Below, piece by piece: positions 20,383 to 30,896 of a stretch of 64,000 nt of DNA. A program made the translations under genes and the position numbers. How positions within the stretch are numbered: the stretch's first letter is position 1; each line of letters begins with the position of its first letter. Origin of the DNA: Microcyclospora pomicola (taxonomy: Eukaryota; Ascomycota; Dothideomycetes; Capnodiales); NCBI GenBank assembly GCA_002786065.1, contig NHNY01000004.1, positions 434,001-498,000 of the forward strand. The letters are read 5' to 3'. The notes under the pieces were generated by a model, which saw nothing but the letters and a program-made list of their open reading frames with translations, made no database searches and had not been told where the DNA came from.

Positions 20383-21624
20383 CTATCCCGTCTTGACCTT
20401 TTTCGTCTTCTTCTTGACATCCTTGGCTGCCCGTTTTTTCGTGGTGATCGTCTCCTCTACCGTGATACCGTTGGCTTCCTTGACAATGCTAGTCTCGACC
20501 ACCACATCCGGCTTTGTCTGCTCAGTAGTGGTTTCCACTAGCACACCATCATTACCCTCCTCGTTGGTCTCCGCGACAGGACCTGCTAGAATCTCCTTCG
20601 GCTTCACGGCGACCTCGCTCACCGCTTTGAGCGCAGGCATCTCAAAGTCATACCCCATATCCTTCAGCTTCGCCGCCTTCTCTTCCCGTTTCTGCGTCTC
20701 CTTCTCCACGCGGGCCTCCCATAATTCCCGCACGACGCCCCGTTTCAAGTGACCGCGCTCCAGCTTATTCCGCGGCGCCGGCTTCTTGCGCGACTCGCCC
20801 GCAAACATGTTCTCCTTGACATCCTCGCGCCGCACTCGCCGCACCTGCAGGATGTGGTCGAACAGCAGGTACTTGTCCATGGTCTTGGCGACGATGTCGC
20901 TGACCGCCGCGCTTGCAAACTCGACGAAGGCGTAGTGCTGGCTACGGCCGGTGTACTTGTTGCGGGCTAGGCGCAAGTGCAAGATGTCGCCAAATTGGGA
21001 GAGATAGGCGCGTAGCTGGTGCTCGTAGAAGCCGTGAGGAAGTCGTCCGATGAAGATGACGCCGGGCGTGGTTTCTGGGTCTGACTGAGAGTCGATCGCC
21101 ATCTTGATGCGCTTCTTGACCAAGCCGGTGGTTGGTGCCGAAGGGATCCTGGCCACGGGAATGGCATCTTGGTCTGGATCAGCGGAAGCTTCCTCCTCGT
21201 CTTCGCTGTCGCTGAAGCCGGCAAGGAGCGCAGCGGTTTGATCCGAGGTCAGATCGGCACCAGCATCCTCCACGTCCTCGACGACAGGTGCAGCCTTCTT
21301 GCTCTCTTTCTTGGTTGTGTTGGCTTTCTTCGCAGGCTGGGCGGCGACGGCTGATTGCGCCTTGCTCTCCTTCGCAATTGGAGCTTTCGGCGCGGCGGCC
21401 TTCTTCTTCTGCTTCTCTTGAGGGACAATATCACTCTTGGCCTCTGCCACTACCTTTGTCTTTTTGGCCTTGGGCGCTGTGATGTTCTCGACTTTCGCAT
21501 CTTTAGGCTTTTTCAGAGCGGACTTGAGTGGTGCAACCGGCTCGACGACCTTGACCTTTTTCGTGGCATTGTCCGTCTCAGATGTGCTCTTGCGCTTTTT
21601 ACCGGCTGCTACTGCGGCTGCCAT
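20383..21624 (-). CDS. Nucleolar RRM protein, Nop15/NIFK-like (60S ribosome biogenesis)
   Basis: Single exon, 413 residues. A Lys-rich disordered N-terminus (1-165) with KKRKS-type signals and acidic patches precedes one RRM at about 188-265: VIFIGRLPHGFYEHQLRAYL is RNP2, YAFVEFAS is RNP1. After it comes RREDVKENMFAG, a basic linker and a predicted helix (LWEARVEKETQKREEKAAKLKDMGYDF). The GRLPHGFYE...LRxYxxQFG pattern is specific to the Nop15/NIFK group, which binds the ITS2 region of pre-rRNA in late-nucleolar 60S particles. The MG(Y/I)DF motif after the helix is also shared. The unusually long basic N-terminus compared with yeast Nop15 is common in filamentous fungi. Confidence 0.88.
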   Translation of the reverse strand: MAAAVAAGKKRKSTSETDNATKKVKVVEPVAPLKSALKKPKDAKVENITAPKAKKTKVVAEAKSDIVPQEKQKKKAAAPKAPIAKESKAQSAVAAQPAKKANTTKKESKKAAPVVEDVEDAGADLTSDQTAALLAGFSDSEDEEEASADPDQDAIPVARIPSAPTTGLVKKRIKMAIDSQSDPETTPGVIFIGRLPHGFYEHQLRAYLSQFGDILHLRLARNKYTGRSQHYAFVEFASAAVSDIVAKTMDKYLLFDHILQVRRVRREDVKENMFAGESRKKPAPRNKLERGHLKRGVVRELWEARVEKETQKREEKAAKLKDMGYDFEMPALKAVSEVAVKPKEILAGPVAETNEEGNDGVLVETTTEQTKPDVVVETSIVKEANGITVEETITTKKRAAKDVKKKTKKVKTG

Positions 21625-21853
21625 GGTGTCGTATCGTCTTTCGTGGAACCAGGTAACAATGCAAGTTGTATTAGAACTCTGGAGCTGGAGAATTTGTGGT
21701 CGGCATCATAAGTTCAGCATCTTTTTTCCCGACGGGTCTGTGCTTCGGATCTAGCCGTAGCACTACAGGGCACCGTTCGAGATGCCACTACAGTACCAGC
21801 CATTGTAAGGCAATGAGATTTTGCTTGTATGTTATAAGTTAGCACTGTTCACG

Positions 21854-22402
21854 ATGGCTCAAGACGATCTGTCTCATGCAGAACTCTGGGACGATTCAGC
21901 ATTGGTCAATTCGTGGAACGATGCTTTAGACGAGTACAAGGTAAGTCGTATTCGAGTGTATAAGTTCGCGCGTTTCATATACTAAGCGAAGAGGCAGAAA
22001 TATCACAGCATTGCAGCGAAAGGGGAGAAGGTGGAGCTGGCCGCCGAGGAAGCACAAACGCCTGCTATCGATGATATACCAAAGCACAATCAAGCCGCCC
22101 CAGTCAGCCAAATAAAGAAGAAGACCCAAGCCAAATCGAATGCCACCAAAGTAGATCAATCTGAGGGACAGAAAAGTACCAATGGCACTCACGCTACACT
22201 CGCTGCAAACTTGCCTCGAGCGTTGTTGGACCATGGTATGCTGTCCAACTTTGCCTTTCGCTTGGATCATCGCTAACAAGACCGAACAGTGCAGGACGAA
22301 GGTCTGAAAAGTCTCATGATGTCGTGGTACTATGCTGGCTACTACACTGGAGTCTACGACGGGAAACATCAAGCTTTGGCGAGCTTGCAGACTGCGGAAT
22401 GA
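21854..22402 (+). CDS. Survival motor neuron (SMN) homologue
   Basis: Exons 21854-21940, 21998-22235 and 22290-22402, 145 residues; introns of 57 and 54 nt have GTAAGT/GTATGC donors and CTAAG/GCTAAC branches. The N-terminal 35 residues (ELWDDSALVNSWNDALDEYKKYHSI) match the Gemin2-binding helix of SMN, where the W-D-D-S and L-x-x-Y-K-x-Y-H are conserved. The C-terminus (LKSLMMSWYYAGYYTGVYDG) is the YG-box dimerisation helix with its S-W-Y-x-x-G-Y-x-x-G repeats. The Tudor domain is absent, as in the fission yeast protein; the middle is a Lys/Gln-rich linker. SMN assembles Sm rings on spliceosomal snRNAs with Gemin2. The assembled YG box crosses the second splice site, which validates the exon model. 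Confidence 0.9.
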
Positions 22403-23247
22403 AACGTACTATATGAGCTTGCGAGTACCGCTCATAGACAATGCTTAGCACGCCAGCCAACCTATCCACGGGGAAGCACGTGTCAGGAGGTGATATTGTG
22501 ATCCGCGATCCATGGCCGCGTGACCCTTCATGTATAGACGAAGTGAAGGTTCATCGTTGCGGTGCGAAACGTGTCTGAAAGCTTTCATGTGGTAAGTAGG
22601 CAGAAATTACGCTTTCTGATCTTTGGCAATGACAAGGATTGACAAGCATCACCAGAGCATGAATGAATATCTCACGAATGATACTTTCATGGTCTGAACG
22701 GCGCAAGCACAATATCACTGAGCGTCAAAACAGCCTCTTTAAATTGCACACCATGAATCGAGGGTCAAAGTTCCCCTCGAGCCCACTGCGGGAAGTTCGA
22801 GGACGGCTTCACCTCTCTTCGTCAAGATACCACTCGAGAGGAAGTGATTGCAGATAACGGGCAACCCCGAAATCATCTAGGAAAGTGTCTCTGCAGCTCA
22901 AACGTACTGAATCACGCCCCAGGCAATACGTGAAAAGGACAGTACCCGCGAGCAAGTCCACTCTTCAGTTACAGAAGTGACTGAGCCTAATGAACGCCAC
23001 GGACTCCGCAATTGACAATTTCGTGACTCGTGAATGTTGAACACGTGGCTGAGAATCAAAAGGGCCTTCGCTTCTCGCGTGGACAGGCCGACAACTACGT
23101 GCCCCTATCGAGAGGCTTGTCACCGTCCATCTGAGCTTCACAGGCAGTAAGCAGTACCTAAAGGAAGAGCGACCATTTCTAGCCACTGGAGAACGCGAGA
23201 AGGGTGGCCAACATTTTGACTGTTCACGTTCCACTTATCAAAACATC
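22403..23247. other. Intergenic, 845 bases
   Basis: No credible coding region. Contains a GCACGTGT E-box-like site near 22478. Confidence 0.5.
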
Positions 23248-23757
23248 ATGACTTGTGAACGTATTGACATCATTTTCAACTGTCCGGTGCGTATCCAGGA
23301 TCGGGAGAAACATGTCAAGAGCTTCTGCAACACGCATCGCCAACGACCGTTCGTGAACATAAGCCCCAGGCAATACAAGCAGTGTCGTGGTGACATCCAG
23401 AAGCTCAAGCCCATCGAGACCATTCGGAAGAACTTTTGCCATAGCTACACTTGCTGCAATGCCGACCTTGATTACCTCCAGGGCCTGTACCAAGAAGCAT
23501 GGATGCGGTTGCGTGATTATCGCGACTCGTGCCGGGAGCAGGGATCCGTCCCGTGTCCGGACGCGCAGTCACCTTACAAAAGCGAGATTGAAAGCTATCG
23601 AAGATCGTTCTTCGAGATGCGGGACTGGCATCGTCAATGCCCGGCCAGGAGGAGAGCAGATGCCGACTGGATGCACCTGAAAGAGTCTGGTTTGGCGGAT
23701 GAAGGGACTTGTGGTGGCGAGGAGGACTGGCTGCGGAACTTCATCTACATGGTGTGA
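23248..23757 (+). CDS. Cys-rich fungal orphan protein
   Basis: Single exon, 169 residues, ATG start. No signal peptide and no membrane segment. Cysteines recur in a loose pattern (C3, C11, C26, C46, C64, C69-C70 in SYTCCNADLD, C93, C101), with many Arg/Tyr/Trp residues, notably LYQEAWMRLRDYRDSC. The pattern resembles small lineage-restricted families in Dothideomycetes, but I do not recognise a named one and give no function. A metal-binding or disulfide fold would fit the Cys spacing; a cytosolic location would favour metal. Base use is like that of neighbours, which argues against a chance frame. Confidence 0.55.
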   Translation: MTCERIDIIFNCPVRIQDREKHVKSFCNTHRQRPFVNISPRQYKQCRGDIQKLKPIETIRKNFCHSYTCCNADLDYLQGLYQEAWMRLRDYRDSCREQGSVPCPDAQSPYKSEIESYRRSFFEMRDWHRQCPARRRADADWMHLKESGLADEGTCGGEEDWLRNFIYMV

Positions 23758-25170
23758 CCATCAATTAGTCGTTGGCGACGGTGGACTATGAATACGAGTG
23801 CTACTCATTTGGGTATTCTCCCTGTCAAAATGATATTGGCAATCGATACTCTGGTATCCATGATGTTGAAGTGGTGAGGGTAAATGTTCCTCTGCGAGAT
23901 CAGTCACCTTTGTCACACTTTGGTCGACGGCCTGCCTCAATGACATTCGTACTGTGCGAAGGAGCGTGCATATGCTACCGTGTCAAGAAGGCCATTGGTT
24001 GTGCACACAACGTCAATGCTTGATCTAGTGAGCACGAGACCGGTCAAGCATCTTCGATGCAATGTCAACACCAAGCAACGAGGCAGTGCAACCACCTCCT
24101 GAAATCTTGAGATGTACCATCAACGCAGAGCTACGATATGATGATATTGATCAAACGCGGACATGCTCATCATAAGGGGGCTCTGTCGGGTATGATATCA
24201 GAGTGTGGCTGTGCCAGGGCCGCCGGCTTCAGATACGTGCATTCAAGCATGCCAAGCGTGGAGTCATCGGCGCTTGTGTTCTCTGTCGAGCTATGATTGA
24301 GATCGACGCGTGACAGCAATCTATACAGCTGGATCGGAGCAATCTGGGTCGTTCGATAGCAAGAAGCACATGGATACGAGGATGGAGAGATGAGGTCGAG
24401 GAGGAGTCGGGGAGAGATTCAAGCCTGAGGCTGCGCCTCGTGAGAGCTGCCCCACTGTTCGCGAGGCCAGCACGTGCACAGCACATGCCCGCGGTCATCA
24501 TCTTCCTAATCCTGTGCTGTTGCTCCATATACAACCAACGTCGACGCCGATAGTCCAATATAGCAGAGAAGCCCAACAACCTACATGCAATAGCAACACA
24601 TATACCGATCGGAGCTGAGCATCAGCGAGTCCCAACCCGGATCAGGTCGATCAAACACGCTGTCTCATCTTTCCTCCTCGAGGGCTGAGCAGACGGGCTC
24701 GGCTTCATCCTCCCGTGCCTACCACACCTCTTTAGTTCTACACTCTGCCGCCAAACGGTTACAACACACCTCGACTCACCCTCCCGTCCTGACTGCTGCG
24801 CCCTCTTCACCTACAGTCCGCCGCCCTACTTGTTATGCCTCGATCGGTCTTGAGCTGTCACCTCTGTGACCACATATAAATCTCGGTCGTCGGCCCCCAA
24901 CGCGCTACATCGTCGACGGATACACAGCCACCAACCGCTTGGGCTGTCACATGTGTCAGGTGGCCCGGTAGAACCCCGGCGCGCCTTGCTACCAAGCGCC
25001 CGCCTGCTCGTCCTGAAACGCCGTTTGAAGGCGCATGATAAATACACTCCATTGCTCCAAACCTGGTCCAAGCGCTGCCTGTCTCTCACGCCGAGTGAGC
25101 TGGCACTGCCTGATCACTCTTACCTCCTGCTTGTGTATCGACGACCCGGCACAGCCTCACGTCGCCAGGC
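23758..25170. promoter_or_regulatory. Long regulatory and leader region of the Crz1-like gene
   Basis: 1.4 kb without a supported gene. It holds a TATA element at 24875 and at least two upstream ORFs: 24951-24971 (six codons) and 25035-25217, which overlaps the main start. A GTCAC-CTCT-GTGAC inverted repeat (24857-24870) sits just before the TATA. These fit a regulated, translationally tuned transcription-factor gene. Confidence 0.5.
24875..24880 (+). promoter_or_regulatory. TATA box, Crz1-like gene
   Basis: TATAAA about 295 bases before the main ATG, directly after a short GTCAC/GTGAC inverted repeat. It predicts a leader of roughly 260 bases. Confidence 0.4.
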
Positions 25171-25217
25171 ATGGATACAGGTATGGACGTCCGCAGCAAC
25201 AGCTACGAGCGCCGTAG
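25035..25217 (+). other. Upstream ORF overlapping the Crz1 start codon
   Basis: An ATG at 25035 opens a 60-codon frame that ends at 25217, 47 bases past the main ATG at 25171 and in a different frame. Ribosomes using it could not reinitiate at the main start without backtracking, so it would repress translation if present in the mRNA. No sign that the peptide itself matters. Confidence 0.45.
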
Positions 25218-27645
25218 GTCGCCCTCAGCAGGCCATGCGAACCATACAAACCACCACCTCGTCGCTGCCCCGCCGCAATCGTTATCACTGCTCGACCCAA
25301 ACAATTTCGACCCTTCCTCACTAGGTTTCGACAACGCCGCTCTAGACGCCTACACCTCTGCTGGCAGCTCCATTGATCCTACCTTCACGACCGACTACCA
25401 ACCTCAAGCCCAATTCTCGCTCGACCCAACATACACCAATTTCCAGCAAGAGCAGCAGCAGAGGATCCAGCCGCAGCTGGTGACACAGAACTCCAACTTC
25501 TCAGATCAAAGCTTTGCGCATAGCAACGGGTCTTCAATACAAGAGAACGGGTATTATAGCTCTCAAGGCAGCAATCACGTCTCGCCGTCCTCGGCCAACG
25601 AGTCTAGCGCGTTCCCATCTTTCGACTTCAGTCAGACGGACTTCACTCAGAGTGGATTCGATCAGAACGGATCCTTGGATCCTACACTTCTGGACGGTCT
25701 GAACAACAACGGGTTGGACGCGAAAGCTGGCTTGCTGGATCCTATGGCCGCGACTTTTTCGTCACATTCGCCAACACCCCCTCACCTTACTCCAGATATG
25801 AACGTGCGCCGTCAGTCAGCTAGTCCCAGTCCGCACGCGTCTCCTGGTTTTCAGCAGTCACCATCATTCAACGGCCAGATGGACCGCCGACCGCGCAACC
25901 TTTCAGAGTCTCTAGACCCGTCGAGCGCCATGTTTCCACAAGGAAATGAATGGTCTGCCATGGGCGCATATCGTGGTGCGCACAGACGCACACCCTCCGA
26001 CAATTATTCCGAGATCTCATCAACCCATAACTCACCATACTTAGGAACGCTCGACAGCTTTGATGCCAACGCACATTCCTCTCCCATGCTCAACCCGACT
26101 TCCGACCCCTCGTATGGCAACGATCTTGGTATGCAAGGCTTCACGTTGAATGAGAACCATGTTTCCAACGCGCCAGCGTTCAACGGATACAGCCCGGGTC
26201 ACAGCCCGCAGCCATCCCCAAGACTCTCGACGCAGCAACTCGCCTCTGACAACGGCTTCGGATTGAACATTGGCATGAACGGCCATTTTCCTCAGCCTCA
26301 ACAGAACAGCCTGGATATGTTCCCAGCTCAGCATCAGGAGCCATTTCCAACTTTGAATGGTCAACAAAGTCCGAGTGGCGAGTTGGGTGCCGCAGATCAG
26401 ATGAGCCCACCTGAAATTAACATTGATTTTGCCCCACCATCCAAGAATCCTATGGAAAACGTACGATCCACGCACGGCGAGGATACGTTGAGTCCGCCAC
26501 AGAGGAGTAAGTCCTGCTTTTCTCAGATGGTTTTATTATGCCCACTGACATACATCACAGCAGGCAGGCCTCGATCCAAGTCTGACTCTGTGGCGTCCAA
26601 GCCTGCATCACCAGGTCTTCTAGTTCGTGGTCGATCGCCTTCCCTACAGGATCAGCAAAGCAACAACTTATCCCCCCTCCAAAACGGTATCACGAGTGCA
26701 GGTTCCTCGCGCTCCCAGTCGCCTGCGCGTGGGCGTAACGGCTCAGTTGGCTCACATGGCAGAAGCCGCTCTGCGACCGATGACCGAGATTATATCTTGG
26801 ACCTTGCCAATCCAGAGCGCAGCCCATCGAACGCACCTTCAGGGAGGGTACAAAAACATCCGGCCACATTCCAATGCACACTTTGTCCCAAGCGATTCAC
26901 ACGAGCCTACAATCTACGGTCTCATACTCGCACACACACAGACGAGCGGCCATTCGTATGTACAGTATGCGGGAAGGCATTCGCTCGCCAGCATGACCGG
27001 AAACGACACGAAGGTCTACACAGCGGCGAGAAGAAATTTGTATGCCGCGGCACTCTGCAAACTGGTCCTGCGTGGGGCTGCGGACGTCGTTTCGCACGAG
27101 CGGACGCGCTTGGACGTCACTTCCGCTCGGAAGCTGGTCGCGTCTGCATCAAACCTTTGCTAGACGAAGAAGCCGCCGAACGGCAAAAGGCTTGGATGCT
27201 GGATCAACAGTCGCAGATGGCGCAGCAGCAGGGCATGGGTGACGCACCACAGGTTATGCTAAGTCAGCCACAGATGGATCCCTCGATGGCAGACTTCTTC
27301 CCTCGAGCGCTTTTGCAACTCTATCCTGCCCTTGGTGGAATAGATTGGAGTACCATTCCTCAAGGTCCTCCACCAGACGAGGGTGACATCAGCGGTCGCA
27401 GCTCCTACGATGTCTCTAGCGGTGGAGAGTACTACGAAGACCTCTCGGAGAACGAAATGGGCGCATACACCGACCCTTCGGAGATGCAACAGATGTCCGG
27501 TCTGGACATGACCTCCGGCATGAACCATCAACAGCAGCAGCAGCAGATGAACTTCATGACGGCCAACGGCACAGTCAATGGCGGATTTGGTACCACCCAC
27601 AACAACCGCACAGTCGACTACCTGAGCGATTTCGAAGGGCGATAA
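25171..27645 (+). CDS. CRZ1: C2H2 zinc-finger transcription factor, Crz1/CrzA type (calcineurin-responsive)
   Basis: Two exons, 25171-26506 and 26561-27645 (intron 54 nt, GTAAGT to ACAG), about 806 residues. The first 540 residues are disordered, Ser/Asn/Gln/Pro-rich. [13 protein letters not shown] near 413 holds PEINID, a PxIxIT-like calcineurin docking site, and Ser-rich patches are likely dephosphorylation targets. Fingers begin near residue 548: FQCTLC...HTRTH, FVCTVC...HEGLH, then a third, longer finger ([27 protein letters not shown]), the Crz1 hallmark. The C-terminus has acidic patches and a short Gln run. Calcium-activated calcineurin moves Crz1 into the nucleus to turn on cell-wall and ion-stress genes. 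The intron is a multiple of three without stops and ends in CAGCAG, so retained or alternative forms keep frame. Confidence 0.92.
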   Translation: MDTGMDVRSNSYERRRSPSAGHANHTNHHLVAAPPQSLSLLDPNNFDPSSLGFDNAALDAYTSAGSSIDPTFTTDYQPQAQFSLDPTYTNFQQEQQQRIQPQLVTQNSNFSDQSFAHSNGSSIQENGYYSSQGSNHVSPSSANESSAFPSFDFSQTDFTQSGFDQNGSLDPTLLDGLNNNGLDAKAGLLDPMAATFSSHSPTPPHLTPDMNVRRQSASPSPHASPGFQQSPSFNGQMDRRPRNLSESLDPSSAMFPQGNEWSAMGAYRGAHRRTPSDNYSEISSTHNSPYLGTLDSFDANAHSSPMLNPTSDPSYGNDLGMQGFTLNENHVSNAPAFNGYSPGHSPQPSPRLSTQQLASDNGFGLNIGMNGHFPQPQQNSLDMFPAQHQEPFPTLNGQQSPSGELGAADQMSPPEINIDFAPPSKNPMENVRSTHGEDTLSPPQRSKSCFSQMVLLCPLTYITAGRPRSKSDSVASKPASPGLLVRGRSPSLQDQQSNNLSPLQNGITSAGSSRSQSPARGRNGSVGSHGRSRSATDDRDYILDLANPERSPSNAPSGRVQKHPATFQCTLCPKRFTRAYNLRSHTRTHTDERPFVCTVCGKAFARQHDRKRHEGLHSGEKKFVCRGTLQTGPAWGCGRRFARADALGRHFRSEAGRVCIKPLLDEEAAERQKAWMLDQQSQMAQQQGMGDAPQVMLSQPQMDPSMADFFPRALLQLYPALGGIDWSTIPQGPPPDEGDISGRSSYDVSSGGEYYEDLSENEMGAYTDPSEMQQMSGLDMTSGMNHQQQQQQMNFMTANGTVNGGFGTTHNNRTVDYLSDFEGR

Positions 27646-28583
27646 CATCATGATCACGAGACGGAAAGATTCGAATCGTGACCACGCAAACATGCTGGAT
27701 TTGGATGCGAGCGATGAACAGATATGACGACCGTGACGACCATATACCTCAAGCATATACACAGATTGCATTTCAGTAGCCAAAGATATACACAAATCTC
27801 AATCCACGACTTTTATGTTTTCCTCCGTTCATTCCAGGCTGCCAAGTAGATCAGTTGCATGCGTCTTTCGCTAAGTACTACTCCACTCATGAGCCATGGA
27901 AGTATATGTATGTAACAAATTACGCGAGTGATTACACTGACCAAGGTAGTAAACTGTGCGGATGTGAGATCAAGAAGGATCGCTGAGGTGGGTCAAAGAC
28001 TTGTGCAGGATATGCATGGCATCTGCAATTTCGTGCCCACGGACATGGATCACTGGGACTGAAACAGCTCCATCGTTGGTAGCATTTGGAAAATGGTTTC
28101 GTTTTCACTCCTTCCACTACCTTCACCGACTACATGTACTGCTACTGCTACATTACACTCTCCCGAACCAAACCGGAAGAAGCCAAGGTGCTCTCCCCGC
28201 ATGCTCAGGAGCCAGCACATCTCCCATCCCGTGCATTTCGGCGTCACTTTCGATGTTGATCAAGTGACGCGGCCCAGCGATCGTTGAGATCACGGCCTGT
28301 GAGAGGAACTTTTCGGAAGAAAAAGATCATCTGCCACTTCTCCAGACGACAAACATCGTCATCGTCCCATTCCATTCCTTTTTGTTGAACTCCTCGCTAA
28401 TGTTGAAAATTTGGGTATCATGATTGTTGAAGAAACCATCACATGTTGGTGATGGTGAATAAAGAGCCAGGCAGCAGTTGAGCGCTGCCCTTCAATGTAC
28501 AAATTGTTCCAGTCCCGTCCCTCGCGAACGCCAGCCCAGATGCATGCAGGAAAAGTCACAAGATAGATGGTAAGTCATCCACT
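27646..28583. other. Convergent intergenic region, 940 bases
   Basis: 3' regions of the Crz1-like gene and MET6. No gene supported. Confidence 0.5.
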
Positions 28584-30896
28584 CTATGCCTTGTGCTGCT
28601 CACGGAAGAACTTGGCGGCGTTGACCATGTTGGTCAAAGCAGCCTTGGTCTCCTTCCATTGGCGAGTCTTCAAGCCGCAGTCAGGGTTGATCCAGAGCTG
28701 GTCGGGCTTGAGGTACTGCAGCATCTCAGAGACACGGTCCTTGATCTCCTGCTCGCTGGGGACACGTGGGCTGTGGATGTCGTAGACACCAGGTCCGATG
28801 TGGCGAGGGTAGGCCTCATCGATGAAGACCTTCAAGAGCTTGGCGTCGGACTTGCTGTTCTCAATAGAAAGAACATCAGCGTCAAGAGCAGCAATAGCGT
28901 GGAAGAAGTCCTGGAACTCGGAGTAGCAGAAGTGAGAGTGGATCTGAGTACCATCCTCGACACCAGCAGCAGAGAGCTTGAAGCTGTCCACAGCCCACGA
29001 GAGGTACTTCTCACGCTCGGCACCAGCGCGGAGCGGGAGACCCTCACGAAGGGCAGGCTCATCGATCTGGATGACGAAAACGCCAGCCTTCTCGAGGTCA
29101 ACGACCTCATCACGAAGAGCAAGAGCCAGCTGCTGAGCCTGGACGGACTGGTGGACGTCGTCACGCGGGAAAGACCAGCGGAGACAAGTGATAGGACCAG
29201 TAAGCATGCCCTTCATTGGCTTCTTGCTGATGCTCACGGCGTACTTGCTCTCCTTGACGGTCATCGGGGCTGGGCGGGAGATGTCTCCGACGATGATCGG
29301 GGGGCGAACGCAGCGGGAGCCGTATGACTGAACCCAAGCGTGGGTGGTGAAAGCATAGCCGTCAAGGCGCTCACCGAAGTACTGCACCATGTCGTTACGC
29401 TCTGGCTCACCGTGTACGTAGACATCGAGGTCGAGCTCATCCTGGATGGCGATGACGTCCTGGATCTCCTTCTCGATGAACTTCTCGTACTCCTCCGCAG
29501 TGATCTCACCCTTGGTAAACTTGTTGCGCTGGATACGGATGTCCTTGGTCTGGGGGAATGAACCAATGGTGGTGGTTGGGAAGAGAGGGAGGTTCAAGCT
29601 CTTCTTCTGCGACTCGTAGCGAGTAGTGAAGGGAGACTTGCGCTCGTGCATCTCCTTCGTGACAGACTCTTGCCTCTTCTTGACGTCTGGGTTGTTGGTG
29701 CGCTTCGATGAAGCGCGGGCTTGCCAGCTCTTGGCATTGGCCTCGAGCTCGCTCTGTACAGCGGAGGGACCTTCGGTGACGGCCTTGGCGACAACGGCGA
29801 CTTCGGCGGCCTTCTCGGAGGCGAAAGCGAACCAATCGCGCACCTCAGCGTCGAGGTTCTTCTCGCTATCGAGAGTGTGTGGGGTATGGAGGAGGGAGCT
29901 GGAGGTAGCGACAATGACGCGTTCCTTGCCAAGCTTCTGGACGGCGGCCTCGATGACTTCGATCGACTTCTTGAAGTTGTTCTTCCAGATGTTACGACCG
30001 TCAACGACACCAGCAGACAGGATCTGCTTGGGGCCGAGGTGCTCAATAACACTGTCGAGCTGCTCGGGGTTGCGGACCAAGTCCACGTGGAGGCCATAGG
30101 TGTTCTTGAGCGCGGCGTCAACGACATCGAAGTTGTGGACGATGTCACCGAAGTAGGTGGCGAGAACGAGTTGGGGACCGGTGGAGCCTTGGAGAGCAGT
30201 GAGCTTCTCGTAGGCAGGCTTGAAAGCCTCCTTGATCTTGGGGGGAAGATCGAAAACGAGGACCGGCTCGTCAATTTGGACAGTCTCGGCTCCGGCCTTC
30301 TTCAGCTCGGTGAGGAGCTGTTCGTAGACGGGGAGCAATTTGGGGAGGAGAGAGATGGGGTCGACACTCTGGCCACGGTCGGCCTTTCCGAGGTGGAGGA
30401 AGGAGACTGGACCGAGGATGACGGGACGAGTCTCAATGCCAGCCTCCTTGGCCTCGAGGAAGTGTCGGACGGGCTTCGGGTCAGCGTTGAGCTTGAAGGT
30501 CTGGTTGTCTTGAAGGGTAGGCTTGACGTAGTGGTAGTTGGAGTCGAACCACTTGACCATCTCGAGGGATGGCACGTCAATGCCATCCTTCTGGTGGCCA
30601 CGACCCATGGCGAAGTACTCGTCGATTGGGTCAAGACCGTGCTTGCTGTAACGCTCAGGCACGGCATTGAACAGCTGGATGTGGTCGAGGACTTGGTCGT
30701 AGTAAGCAAAGTCGTTGCTAGGAATGATGTTGACGCCAGCATCTTTCTGAATCTTCCAGTGCTCAAGACGGAGTCTCTTGCCCTCGGAGAGAAGCTCCTC
30801 GCGGGAAAGCTTGCCACCCCAGTACGCCTCAGTGGCCTTCTTCAAGTCACGGAGACGACCCATGCGAGGGAAGCCCAAGACGGAAGACTGAACCAT
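28584..30896 (-). CDS. MET6: Cobalamin-independent methionine synthase
   Basis: Single exon, 770 residues, full length for the family. It transfers a methyl group from 5-methyltetrahydropteroyl-triglutamate to homocysteine, in the cytosol. The N-terminal half starts SVLGFPRMGRLRDLKKATEAYW with the folate-binding segment; the C-terminal catalytic barrel begins near 435 (LPLFPTTTIGSFPQTKDIR). Zinc ligands are visible: His and Cys in IHSHFCYSEF, Glu in the following DVLSIENSKSD stretch, and Cys in NPDCGLKTRQW. MLTGPITCLRWSFPRDD and VIQIDEPALREGLPLR are also diagnostic. Strong codon bias creates long open frames on the opposite strand, a mark of high expression. Confidence 0.97.
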   Translation of the reverse strand: MVQSSVLGFPRMGRLRDLKKATEAYWGGKLSREELLSEGKRLRLEHWKIQKDAGVNIIPSNDFAYYDQVLDHIQLFNAVPERYSKHGLDPIDEYFAMGRGHQKDGIDVPSLEMVKWFDSNYHYVKPTLQDNQTFKLNADPKPVRHFLEAKEAGIETRPVILGPVSFLHLGKADRGQSVDPISLLPKLLPVYEQLLTELKKAGAETVQIDEPVLVFDLPPKIKEAFKPAYEKLTALQGSTGPQLVLATYFGDIVHNFDVVDAALKNTYGLHVDLVRNPEQLDSVIEHLGPKQILSAGVVDGRNIWKNNFKKSIEVIEAAVQKLGKERVIVATSSSLLHTPHTLDSEKNLDAEVRDWFAFASEKAAEVAVVAKAVTEGPSAVQSELEANAKSWQARASSKRTNNPDVKKRQESVTKEMHERKSPFTTRYESQKKSLNLPLFPTTTIGSFPQTKDIRIQRNKFTKGEITAEEYEKFIEKEIQDVIAIQDELDLDVYVHGEPERNDMVQYFGERLDGYAFTTHAWVQSYGSRCVRPPIIVGDISRPAPMTVKESKYAVSISKKPMKGMLTGPITCLRWSFPRDDVHQSVQAQQLALALRDEVVDLEKAGVFVIQIDEPALREGLPLRAGAEREKYLSWAVDSFKLSAAGVEDGTQIHSHFCYSEFQDFFHAIAALDADVLSIENSKSDAKLLKVFIDEAYPRHIGPGVYDIHSPRVPSEQEIKDRVSEMLQYLKPDQLWINPDCGLKTRQWKETKAALTNMVNAAKFFREQHKA

